A stretch of DNA of 64,000 nt from Sinobaca qinghaiensis. GTDB lineage: Bacteria; Bacillota; Bacilli; Bacillales; Marinococcaceae. The stretch lies in assembly GCF_003610495.1 (NCBI RefSeq), contig NZ_RAPK01000009.1, positions 186,001 through 250,000 of the forward strand, read 5' to 3'. Shown here piece by piece: positions 16,743-23,885 of this stretch (position 1 is its first letter; the number at the start of each line of letters is the position of its first letter). A program made the position numbers and the translations under genes. The notes under the pieces are model-generated. The model did not search any database. It was not told where the DNA came from and saw nothing but the letters and a program-made list of their open reading frames with translations.

Positions 16743-16900
16743 GCAGCCTACCCCCTTTAATATGTACAGTAGTCTATTTACATTTTTCAAACAATTATGA
16801 TATTGCTTTAATTATACCGTTTGTTTTCTTATTTTGCACCTATATTTTTTTTGGCGTACAATGACTAATAGACTGCGAAACGAAAGGAGCCATTCCTGCT

Positions 16901-17539
16901 ATGGATTGGAAACAAATACCGTTAGGCCCTCTACAGACAAATTGTTATGTTTTATTTAATGAAAATAAAGAGGCTGTTATTTTTGATCCCGGCGGCCACG
17001 GCGATATTTTAAATACCTGGCTGATTGATAACAGCCTTAGCCCACAGGCTGTTTTATTAACCCATGCCCACTTTGACCATATTGGTGCGGTTGAAGATGT
17101 TCGTCAAAAATGGAACATCCCGGTGTATCTGCACGAAACAGAAAATGACTGGCTTATGGATCCCGAAAAAAATGGATCCTCCCGTTTTCTTGGCGGGGCC
17201 ACCATAAAAGCGGAGCCTGCCGATGTGTTTATTACTAAAGAATCCGAACTTCAAGTAGGTTCTTTTCACTTTAGACTATTTCATACTCCCGGCCATTCCC
17301 CCGGCAGCGTCTCTTTTTATCATAAAGAGACCGAAACGGTATTTTCAGGAGACGTGCTCTTTGAAAATGGAATTGGCAGAACAGATCTCCCTGGAGGAGA
17401 TTACGAAACACTGATTAAAAGCATTAATGATTTCCTTATGCCTCTACCTGAAGATACCGCAGTTGCCTGCGGCCATGGAAATGTGACAACCATCGGAAAT
17501 GAAATGACGTCCAATCCTTTTCTTCATGGATTTTCTTAA
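16901..17539 (+). CDS. yqgX: MBL-fold metallohydrolase YqgX (glyoxalase II-like)
   Basis: A 212-residue metallo-beta-lactamase-fold hydrolase. Dimetal motifs are complete: THAHFDHIGA (HxHxDH) near residues 54-63, HTPGHSPGS near 130, SGDVLF near 150 and CGHGN near 193. Members hydrolyse thioesters such as S-lactoyl derivatives; in Bacilli, where bacillithiol replaces glutathione, the substrate is not certain. Monocistronic with its own terminator, and divergent from yqgW. Confidence 0.9.
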   Translation: MDWKQIPLGPLQTNCYVLFNENKEAVIFDPGGHGDILNTWLIDNSLSPQAVLLTHAHFDHIGAVEDVRQKWNIPVYLHETENDWLMDPEKNGSSRFLGGATIKAEPADVFITKESELQVGSFHFRLFHTPGHSPGSVSFYHKETETVFSGDVLFENGIGRTDLPGGDYETLIKSINDFLMPLPEDTAVACGHGNVTTIGNEMTSNPFLHGFS

Positions 17540-17558
17540 AAAATAATGTACGTTATGC

Positions 17559-17588
17559 AAAAAAGGCTCTCCTAAGGAGAGCCTTTCT
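17559..17588 (+). terminator. Intrinsic terminator of yqgX
   Basis: AAAAGGCTCTCC and GGAGAGCCTTT arms around TAA; the flanks allow use from either direction (yqgY is convergent). Confidence 0.8.
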
Positions 17589-17612
17589 GCTTGAAAAGAG
17601 TTTATCTGCCTT

Positions 17613-17852
17613 TTAATGAAATCCAGTTTCCATCATAAAAGTCGTGTAATAGGTAAACCCTACAAAAAAGACAGTTAAGTAAATGCCGAAAATATAAACA
17701 TACATTCTTTCAGATAAATTCATAAAACCTAATCCAAGAAAAACGGCGGTCTGGGCGAAAAAGAGTAGAGCCATTTGAAACATGTCCCCTACAAAGAAAA
17801 GCACTGCAAATACAGTCGTCCAAAAAGAAATCACCCGAAACATGCGATCCAT
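17613..17852 (-). CDS. yqgY: YqgY, DUF2626 small membrane protein
   Basis: A 79-residue protein with three hydrophobic segments (about 6-22, 24-42 and 50-70), matching the DUF2626/YqgY family in length and in the motif MNLSERMYVYIFG. Function unknown. It lies after the comG operon on the same strand and faces yqgX, as in B. subtilis. Confidence 0.85.
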   Translation of the reverse strand: MDRMFRVISFWTTVFAVLFFVGDMFQMALLFFAQTAVFLGLGFMNLSERMYVYIFGIYLTVFFVGFTYYTTFMMETGFH

Positions 17853-17939
17853 TCAACATACCCCCTTTTCTTATCTTTAGCGCTATTATGTATGCCCTGT
17901 AAATAAGAGTAGTTGTATATAGTATATAGCAGAAAACTT

Positions 17940-18299
17940 CTATTTGTAAATGCTTTCAAAGCTTTCCTGTACGGATTCGTAAGAAAAGGAATGACTTCTC
18001 CGTTCTCCGCCCTCAAGCTCTGCTGAAATCATCACGCGGGACGTCCCGGGTCCGGTAATGGTTGAGACCACGACCGCCTCTCCCGTTGGAAACACATACT
18101 CTTGTTCTCCAGGCTGTTTTCCTTCCTGATACCATTTCTTTTCTGCATTTTGAAGCGTCCATTCCAGTTGAATGCTTTGTTCATGAAGAGCAGCGTTTTG
18201 TTTATGAACCGCATAGCTCCCAACCATAAGCAGCACCAGTCCCGCACAGAGAGCACATACAGCAGCTGCTATCGGCATCATTCCACCCTTTTGATCCAA
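17940..18299 (-). CDS. comGG: Competence pseudopilus protein ComGG
   Basis: Last gene of the comG operon, 119 residues. It has an N-terminal hydrophobic helix (about residues 8-28) preceded by KGG, the position of a type IV prepilin cleavage site, then a helical stretch and a soluble C-terminus. The likely TTG start overlaps the end of comGF; an ATG six codons later is an alternative. Sequence identity is low, as usual for ComGG, so the call rests mainly on position and architecture. Minor pseudopilin role in DNA uptake is known for the family. Confidence 0.8.
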   Translation of the reverse strand: MDQKGGMMPIAAAVCALCAGLVLLMVGSYAVHKQNAALHEQSIQLEWTLQNAEKKWYQEGKQPGEQEYVFPTGEAVVVSTITGPGTSRVMISAELEGGERRSHSFSYESVQESFESIYK

Positions 18300-18730
18300 C
18301 CGTCATCCCTCCCGATAACAGACAGCCGGAATCCTGCTGCTGTTTCCCACGTGCGTCCATTTTTCTCTGTTACGGTAATATATGCCCCGTACTCTCTTGG
18401 TTCTGCGTGAAAATTTTCCACATTCTGAAGAACAATTTCAAACCCTTCGTTATTTTTCCTTCTTACAATCCGGTCGCCCCGCTGTTCATAGAGACGCGTA
18501 TCCACAGGCTCTTTTATCACCAGCCTGCCGTTTCCTACTTCTAATTGATGCGCGTAGTCAAAATCCGTTTTAAGCTGTTGAAAAAACACAGGTATATCCT
18601 GCCTTCCTTTTACTACATCACTTGAGAATACACCTATTAATGGAATAATTAAAACGATAACAATGAGCGTTATGGAGAGGGAAAGTACTGTTTCAATAAG
18701 GGTAAACCCTGAGTTTTTATCCGTATACAT
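18278..18730 (-). CDS. comGF: Competence pseudopilin-like protein ComGF
   Basis: A 150-residue minor pseudopilin. The N-terminal prepilin signature SGFTLIETVLSLSI is processed after Gly by the prepilin peptidase ComC, leaving Phe+1 and Glu5. The globular part includes VVKGRQDIPVFFQQLKTD and the C-terminal block GAYITVTEKNG typical of ComGF. It overlaps comGE by 14 bases and comGG by about 22 bases, so translation is coupled. Confidence 0.88.
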   Translation of the reverse strand: MYTDKNSGFTLIETVLSLSITLIVIVLIIPLIGVFSSDVVKGRQDIPVFFQQLKTDFDYAHQLEVGNGRLVIKEPVDTRLYEQRGDRIVRRKNNEGFEIVLQNVENFHAEPREYGAYITVTEKNGRTWETAAGFRLSVIGRDDGWIKRVE

Positions 18731-19049
18731 GCAGACATTTTTCCGTGTTTCGTTTATTTTGCGCCTCCCATTCTACACAGACCGTCGTGCCGCCCTTTTC
18801 TTCATAAGTTCGCAATCTGTATATGCCTTTTGGACTTTGGGTCTGGTAGGGCTGTTTTGTAACCTCTGCTGTATTAACAAGCCATGCCTCTTCTTCCAGC
18901 ACAGCCAGTGCTTTCTGTTCTTCCTGTACGGAACGAATTTCTACAGCCGCAGTAGTATATAAAGGAAGGACAAATAAGCCGGCAAGAAGAATTAAAGCAA
19001 GGGCACCCGTAGATTCGAGAAGCGTAAAACCTCTATTAGATTGGTTCAA
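18717..19049 (-). CDS. comGE: Competence pseudopilin ComGE
   Basis: A 110-residue minor pseudopilin with the prepilin signature RGFTLLESTGALALIL at its N-terminus. I choose the TTG at 19049 because GGGAGG lies 7 bases upstream. An upstream in-frame start at 19082 would read through that ribosome-binding site and put 11 extra residues before the short leader expected of prepilins. It overlaps the comGD end by 14 bases. Like other ComG pseudopilins it should insert in the membrane and be assembled by ComGA/ComGB. Confidence 0.85.
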   Translation of the reverse strand: MNQSNRGFTLLESTGALALILLAGLFVLPLYTTAAVEIRSVQEEQKALAVLEEEAWLVNTAEVTKQPYQTQSPKGIYRLRTYEEKGGTTVCVEWEAQNKRNTEKCLHVYG

Positions 19050-19482
19050 TATAAAACCTCCCGCTGCCGAGAAGAAAAACAAGTTTGTACCGCCGGTTCG
19101 GCGTATCTATCGTTAACGTTCCAGGCCGGCGGATATTTCCGGCTGCCGTAAAGACAATGTCCGACTCTTTTAAACTTGCACTTTCTATATACACACCGGG
19201 AGGCATTTTTTTCGATGCGGCTGCCGGTGAATGAAACGGCTTAATGTGATAGGACTGAGAGTTTGAATCAAATAGAAAATGAGTCACTTCTTCATGAGAA
19301 TATGCATACTGCTGGGCGAATAACAAATCTTCTTCAAGGGTGTACAAAAACCGCTGGATTTCTTTTTCTTGATAAAACGTATAAAGACTGTGAATTGGCC
19401 AGGCGGTAAATATAACCAGCATACCCAGAACGATAAGCATTTCTACCATCGTATGCCCCTTCTCATTTAAAACGGCTGCCAT
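19036..19482 (-). CDS. comGD: Competence pseudopilin ComGD
   Basis: A 148-residue minor pseudopilin: short leader, cleavage motif KGHTMVEMLIVLGML with His instead of Phe at +1, one membrane helix, then a GspH-like globular domain (LLFAQQYAYSHEEV, TAAGNIRRPGTLTI). The start codon overlaps the comGC stop (TAATG). Part of the uptake pseudopilus that carries DNA across the wall. Confidence 0.9.
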   Translation of the reverse strand: MAAVLNEKGHTMVEMLIVLGMLVIFTAWPIHSLYTFYQEKEIQRFLYTLEEDLLFAQQYAYSHEEVTHFLFDSNSQSYHIKPFHSPAAASKKMPPGVYIESASLKESDIVFTAAGNIRRPGTLTIDTPNRRYKLVFLLGSGRFYIEPI

Positions 19483-19790
19483 TAAGACCCCTTACGTACC
19501 TTCCCGTTTTCCAATACAAGAGTAGATTCATCCGGGCATGTGATTCTATCAACATATTCCGCCTCCTGAAGTTCACTCAGCGAAGCAGGTGCTTTATTAA
19601 ATTCTACTGCGTACGCCGCTGCCTGGGATTCAAGAAGCTTAATCGTAGCATCGCATCCTTTGTTTTGTGCTACTCCATTGTTTGTGACTACATTTGGAAT
19701 AGCAATTAATAAAAGAACGGTAATAATCAGCAGCACAATCAACATTTCCACCATCGTAAAGCCTGCTTCTTTCTCATACCTTTTTTTCAT
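19482..19790 (-). CDS. comGC: Major competence pseudopilin ComGC
   Basis: The main subunit of the competence pseudopilus, 102 residues. The prepilin signature EAGFTMVEMLIVLLII is cleaved between Gly and Phe by ComC. Two later cysteines (KGCDAT and ITCPDE) can form the intramolecular disulfide known in ComGC. Its start overlaps the stop of the preceding 47-residue ORF by 4 bases (ATGA), so expression is coupled to that ORF rather than directly to comGB. Confidence 0.95.
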   Translation of the reverse strand: MKKRYEKEAGFTMVEMLIVLLIITVLLLIAIPNVVTNNGVAQNKGCDATIKLLESQAAAYAVEFNKAPASLSELQEAEYVDRITCPDESTLVLENGKVRKGS

Positions 19791-19930
19791 ACTCCACTTC
19801 TCCTTTGAATGATAATTTTCAGCAGGGCCTGAATATTTTCTTCCTGAATCTGCTCGAGCTTTGTTACTTTTTCCTGCAGCTGAATGAATTCTTCTTCTGC
19901 AAAGGGTACTTTTTCTGTTATAACCGGCAT
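19787..19930 (-). CDS. Small ORF of 47 residues between comGB and comGC
   Basis: Runs from an ATG behind AAAGGAGAG (good spacing) to a TGA that overlaps the comGC start (ATGA). The product is short, charged and mostly helical: an acidic first half, a heptad-like LQEKVTKLEQIQEEN segment and a hydrophobic, basic end (LLKIIIQRRSG). No prepilin motif or membrane helix is visible. The strong ribosome-binding site, the coupling to comGC and the 15-base gap after comGB argue that it is translated. I do not recognise it; a regulator of pseudopilus assembly or a leader that sets comGC translation are possibilities. Confidence 0.7.
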   Translation of the reverse strand: MPVITEKVPFAEEEFIQLQEKVTKLEQIQEENIQALLKIIIQRRSGV

Positions 19931-19945
19931 GTATTGATCTCTCCT

Positions 19946-20973
19946 TTAAATAGCATTCATTAGTTCAAACATTGGTAAAAACACAGCGAGAAATAAGCTG
20001 AGAACGATAAAGCCGACAATCGAAAATAATACAGGCTGAAAAATCATTACAGCTTTTTTTACCCGCTCCTCGAGAATCTGCAGAAGCCTTTCGCTGTAAA
20101 ACGATAAATGATTTCCCAGCTTTCCGGAAGCCTGGCCGTAGGAGATGACGAACTTCATCTCTTCCTGAAAAACTTTTAGAGCTTCCAGCGCCTCGGCTAA
20201 AGGCTGGCCTTCCCTCAAACGTTCTTTTAATGCATGGCCCTGTTCCTGAAAAAATAAAAAATGATCCTGTTTTTCAAATACGAGGCAGGCATTATGTATA
20301 GACAGTCCTCCTTTCAGCAGGCTGCTCATTTGAAATGAAAAATACTGGGTAAGAAATAATTTTATATAAGAGGAAAGAAAGGGTATCCGCAGAAGAATCT
20401 CCATTTTTTAGTCGGGGACATGCGCCTGTAGAAGACCATCCACCAAAATATTAGAAGAATGCCACCTGCCAGTGGAGGGATGAGAAAATAAGGAGCGGAG
20501 CGCACACCTATAAATACGGCATTTGTAAAAAAAGGAAGCTCTACATGCAGCGAGGTGAATAACTGTTCAAACTGAGGGAATAAATACTGAAGCATTACAA
20601 ATCCAATCATAAAAAGAATCCAAATTAAAAGCAGAGGATACATCGACATTTTCTTTAGTTCATGCAAAACGTCAAGTCTTCTTGCATAATGCCTGCCGGC
20701 GTCTTCCAACCCCCGGCTGAGCGTTCCTGACTGTTCTGAAAAATAAACAAATGCGGTGACATCAGCCGGAAAATGGAGCGGACCCAGAAGGTCATGAAAA
20801 GAACTGCCTCTTTTTAACTCGTTTATCATCCAATCGACATTTTCTTTAATGTGAAGAGGCTGCTCCCATGTAAGCAGATGAAGAGCCTGATCGAGGGTAT
20901 AACCGTTTGTGAGCAGTTCTCCGCATTTTTCCAGAAACACTGCTTTTTCTTTCTTTTTCCACTTATCCTTCAC
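19946..20973 (-). pseudogene. comGB: comGB, platform protein of the competence pseudopilus, frameshifted
   Basis: ComGB is the polytopic inner-membrane platform on which ComGC is polymerised. Two ORFs together make one ComGB of about 341 residues, the usual length. 20362-20973 encodes the first GspF domain and two helices and then stops out of frame. 19946-20404 carries the second GspF domain (SSLLKGGLSIHNACLVFEK, ISYGQASGKLGNHLSFYSERL) and the last helix. They join at a run of six A residues (minus strand, at 20405-20410); one extra A would restore a single frame. This may be a real mutation, a homopolymer sequencing error, or slippage. The second ORF begins with ATG at the junction. Confidence 0.85.
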
Positions 20974-22024
20974 TGCGCTCCTCCTCGTTTACGAAGTAAT
21001 GAGACGGAAGCAGTTGAACAGCCGCCGCTTTCGTTAACTGATGACGGTATGACGGACTACGCTGCTGGGAAGCCCGTGTGGGATGCTCAAGAGCCGCTTT
21101 CAGGCTGGAGCCGGATAACACATCATAAATAGGAAATCTGGAAGAATGCTGATGATGGGAACAATGAGGAGAGCATGGGGAGGGAGCGCACCAGCTGCAG
21201 TAACGAAGTACCAGCTTTTGCGTGGAGACCGCAAGAAGTGTTTCTTTTAAATCGAGATCGGTGCACCCAAAATCATAAAACCGCTGCAGTGCACTCACCG
21301 GTGATTTAGCATGCATCGTCGTTAACACCAAGTGGCCTGTCAAAGCCGCCCGGACAGCGAGACGTGCAGTTTCCGCATCGCGGATTTCGCCTACCATAAT
21401 AACGTCCGGATCCTGACGCAGAGAAGCTTTTAACAATTCTGCATAGGTCAGCCCTGCTTTCGTATTGACGCTCATTTGTATGTAAGCATCGTTTTTGATT
21501 TCCACGGGATCTTCAATGCTGATAACACGCACCTGTTTCTTTACTTCATTCATTAATGTGTAAAGAGTCGTCGTCTTTCCTGACCCTGTAGAGCCTGTTA
21601 ATACAATCATACCGTTGGGTTTGTTCATAAGGGAGGTAAACTGCTGTCTAATACTTGCGTCAAAAGATAAAGATTTCATCGTTTGACCGGCATTCTGGGG
21701 AAGAATACGAATAGAAAGGCTTTCTTTAAACTGGGAAGGAATCGTAGAAAAACGTAGATGAACGGCTGGAGAAGTGTGGCGGATAAATATCGAGCCGTTT
21801 TGGGGACGCCTCTGTTCGCCTATATCCATGCCTGCTCTAAACTTGAAATGAGCGGTTAATCTGTCAGACTGATTGGTTGATATGGCGTGGCTGAAATGCA
21901 GCTTGCCTTTTACCCGGAATAGAACTGCCGTTTCTTTATTTTTCGGGTGAAAGTGAATATCTGAAGCATGCAGCGCCAGTGCTTTGTTTATCAGCAGCCT
22001 GCTCTGTTTTTCAATATCCTGCAA
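20963..22024 (-). CDS. comGA: Competence pilus assembly ATPase ComGA
   Basis: GspE-family secretion ATPase that powers assembly of the competence pseudopilus at the membrane, 353 residues. Walker A GSTGSGKTTTLY is near residue 143, the Asp box ISIEDPVE follows, Walker B RQDPDVIMVGEIRDAETA is near 205 and the His box LTTMHAKSP near 235. The C-terminal segment has Cys and His residues (YCSWC, SPCSPHCSHH), more than usual, which could bind zinc. TTG start with AGGTGA 8 bases upstream. First gene of the comG operon; comGB overlaps its end by 11 bases. Confidence 0.93.
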   Translation of the reverse strand: MQDIEKQSRLLINKALALHASDIHFHPKNKETAVLFRVKGKLHFSHAISTNQSDRLTAHFKFRAGMDIGEQRRPQNGSIFIRHTSPAVHLRFSTIPSQFKESLSIRILPQNAGQTMKSLSFDASIRQQFTSLMNKPNGMIVLTGSTGSGKTTTLYTLMNEVKKQVRVISIEDPVEIKNDAYIQMSVNTKAGLTYAELLKASLRQDPDVIMVGEIRDAETARLAVRAALTGHLVLTTMHAKSPVSALQRFYDFGCTDLDLKETLLAVSTQKLVLRYCSWCAPSPCSPHCSHHQHSSRFPIYDVLSGSSLKAALEHPTRASQQRSPSYRHQLTKAAAVQLLPSHYFVNEEERSEG

Positions 22025-22162
22025 TCAATGAGTCACCTGCTTTCCGTTAGAATAATCTTAGTGTACTCTATCTGTTAAAATTTGAAAAGCTTTCGAACGA
22101 AATAAATTCAATTTTTTTACTTTTATATAATTCTTTATACCTATCAAAATTTTGGTTTTATA
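22025..22162 (-). promoter_or_regulatory. AT-rich region before comGA
   Basis: This 138-base region before the operon has several A and T blocks (AAAATTTGAAAAG, AATTTTTTT), as expected for a ComK-controlled promoter. I could not find two clear AAAA-N5-TTTT boxes at accepted spacing, so ComK sites are only suggested. Confidence 0.3.
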
Positions 22163-22206
22163 AAATAATGGCCGCTTCTGCACCAAGCTGCAGAGCGGCC
22201 GTTACT
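22163..22206 (-). terminator. Intrinsic terminator after yqgV
   Basis: GGCCGCT and AGCGGCC arms with inner TGC/GCA pairing, followed on the minus strand by ATTATTTTAT; the T-run is interrupted, so strength may be moderate. Confidence 0.65.
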
Positions 22207-22209
22207 TTT

Positions 22210-22512
22210 TTACATTTTATTTTGGACTGATTCTATTTTTCTTTTCATCTGCTTTCCTTCTTTATCACGACGATCATCTATTCGAATATTCGTAGATACC
22301 CGCTGGGCTCCCCGTGTAAAAGGAACTTCATGAATTTCTTCTATCACGGCCAGCAGATCTTTGATATCCCCTTCAATTAATGTGCTCATCGGGGTGAGCT
22401 GGACATCAATTTTATCTGTATATTTATTTAACACTTTTTCAATCTCCGCTACTTCTTCGCTCATTCCTGTATCTTTTCCGATCGGTACAATAGTAATATC
22501 AATAATTGCCAT
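22210..22512 (-). CDS. yqgV: YqgV, MTH1187-family thiamine-binding protein
   Basis: A 100-residue ferredoxin-like-fold protein of the MTH1187/YkoF family, members of which bind thiamine or its hydroxymethylpyrimidine part. Typical features are the start MAIIDITIVPIGKDTGMSEE, the strand DKIDVQLTPMSTLIEG and the segment GAQRVSTNIRIDDRRD. The ATG behind AGAGGGG is chosen; the longer reading frame runs into the upstream gene. It overlaps the DUF1385 gene by 14 bases, so the two are probably co-translated, which is a new context for this family as far as I know. Confidence 0.85.
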   Translation of the reverse strand: MAIIDITIVPIGKDTGMSEEVAEIEKVLNKYTDKIDVQLTPMSTLIEGDIKDLLAVIEEIHEVPFTRGAQRVSTNIRIDDRRDKEGKQMKRKIESVQNKM

Positions 22513-23221
22513 AGTATCCCCTCTCTTTTTTCTGTAGTAATTGATACGCCTGCACGGCGGCTGTAAGGTGTTTTTCTGACGGCTCCGCACATGCGATATG
22601 CTTCTGAGTCCAGTATGATATCCGAAGAACCCATCTGCGCAATGGTTTTCTGCTGTTCCCACGCAGCCAGACTCCGCCTGCGAAAGCCAGTATACTATTA
22701 AGCCAGGCACTTACTGCCGCTGCTGAAGAAAGTCCTGCCGGGATCCATAGAAGTCCCGTAAAAATTATAAATCCGGCAAAATAGAGAACAACTATATTAG
22801 TGGAGCAGTAACGATTTGTTATAGAAGCCTTTTTTATTTCATTAACGTTTTGGACTGTTTTTAAACCTTTATACGAAAAAACCTTATGCTCCGCCCCGTG
22901 GAATTTTCTCCATTCGCCGGGGAACATAAAATGAGAGCCAAAAAAGATAAGCAGAACTGTATAAAAAGGAAGACCGGCTGTCTCCCAGGCGCCGAGGCTT
23001 ATTCCTCCGGCTGCTCTTACAGCCAGAAGCAGAATCAGTAAAAATAAACCCGCTTGATATCCAGCGGGCAGGGAACGGAGTAAGATCCAGGTTATTTTAC
23101 CCAGATTTATTTTCGTATTATCCAGCACATAAACGCGCTGGAGATCGGAATGGCAAATACAAATGCTGATATAGTGCTTTCCAAAAAACATGACACCTTT
23201 TTGAAAAGAAAGACCCTTCAT
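22499..23221 (-). CDS. Diverged, shortened YqhQ-like protein (DUF1385 family)
   Basis: A 240-residue membrane protein that looks like a second YqhQ. The N-terminus keeps the GVMF motif (FQKGVMFFGKHYISI; YqhQ has EGVMFAGKTTTVSA). The core block FHGAEHKVFSYKGLKTVQNVNE corresponds to YqhQ YHGAEHKVINTYE and TVQNVQ, and NRYCSTNIVVLYF corresponds to HYRCGSSFILF. Four hydrophobic segments are visible (about 57-75, 80-95, 140-165 and 168-182). It is about 75 residues shorter than YqhQ. It lies between an exported anchored protein (stop/start overlap TAATG) and yqgV (14-base overlap), a tight three-gene unit. Function unknown. Confidence 0.8.
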   Translation of the reverse strand: MKGLSFQKGVMFFGKHYISICICHSDLQRVYVLDNTKINLGKITWILLRSLPAGYQAGLFLLILLLAVRAAGGISLGAWETAGLPFYTVLLIFFGSHFMFPGEWRKFHGAEHKVFSYKGLKTVQNVNEIKKASITNRYCSTNIVVLYFAGFIIFTGLLWIPAGLSSAAAVSAWLNSILAFAGGVWLRGNSRKPLRRWVLRISYWTQKHIACAEPSEKHLTAAVQAYQLLQKKERGYYGNY

Positions 23222-23826
23222 TATGATGCTTCCTCCACTTGTACAAATTGTTCCGTCACCCAGTAAGAGTTGTCCATGTTATCTGATTCCCTAAATGAAG
23301 GATCAAAAAAACGAAGGTCATCCGTAGTCATTTTTTCGTGCTCTTTCCAGGTATGCAGATAAGTAATAACAGCTTCCTCTGCTTCTGTGCCAGTCAAAAT
23401 AACCTCGATGCTGCCGTCATTCCCGTATGTTTCATGATCATCTGCCCGATTGGGAAATGTAAAAAATACTCCGCTTTCTTTTATTTCTCCCGGCTCTTCC
23501 CAAATTACTTCCCCGTTATGCTGCAGCGAAACAGTCGCTTCTTTAAATTCATTTTCTGCCAGCGGCTCCCCATTCTGATCCAGAAAAGTAACGCCTATGT
23601 AATCGGTTCCTGTAATACCGTCATCCGGCGATGACTGCCACGCCCATTCTGCCTCCAGCACAGAGCTGCTGTCTTCTTCTGTCAGCTGCTGCGTCCAGCT
23701 GATGCTTTCACTCAGTTCTTCATTGGTGATCGTTTCTGTCTGATTAAGATAATATATCCCGCTTGCAAACATAAATACCGTAAGAATAAGCGGGAGTATA
23801 ACAACCAGCTTATTGCTTTTAAACAT
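23221..23826 (-). CDS. Membrane-anchored extracytoplasmic protein of unknown function
   Basis: A 201-residue protein with one N-terminal hydrophobic helix (residues 5-24, basic side KSNK) acting as anchor or signal, and an acidic exported domain rich in D, E and W. The domain looks beta-rich: DYIGVTFLDQNGEPL, KEATVSLQHNGEVIW, SIEVILTGTEAEEAVITYLH. An Ig-like or CARDB-like fold is conceivable but not established. No lipobox cysteine is seen. The ATG behind GGAAGGAG is preferred to a longer frame. Its end overlaps the DUF1385 start (TAATG). It begins just after the aspA terminator with no room for its own promoter, so it may depend on read-through. Confidence 0.7.
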   Translation of the reverse strand: MFKSNKLVVILPLILTVFMFASGIYYLNQTETITNEELSESISWTQQLTEEDSSSVLEAEWAWQSSPDDGITGTDYIGVTFLDQNGEPLAENEFKEATVSLQHNGEVIWEEPGEIKESGVFFTFPNRADDHETYGNDGSIEVILTGTEAEEAVITYLHTWKEHEKMTTDDLRFFDPSFRESDNMDNSYWVTEQFVQVEEAS

Positions 23827-23850
23827 AACCGGCTCCTTCCTGCAGAAATA

Positions 23851-23883
23851 AAGAAAAAGGCTCCGGCAAAACTGGAGCCTCAC
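23851..23883 (-). terminator. Intrinsic terminator of aspA
   Basis: Minus-strand stem AGGCTCCAG against CCGGAGCCT followed by TTTTTC; it ends 25 bases before the next start codon. Confidence 0.85.
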
Positions 23884-23885
23884 TC

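Noticed and set aside
20395-20412. Classical -1 ribosomal slippery heptamer in comGB
   Set aside because: The sequence around the A run (T AAA AAA TGG) is not a standard X XXY YYZ site and no clear downstream stem was found; transcriptional slippage or mutation is more likely.
22025-22162. ComK boxes upstream of comGA
   Set aside because: A and T blocks exist, but the best pairs have six-base or imperfect spacing, so no confident AAAA-N5-TTTT pair was called.
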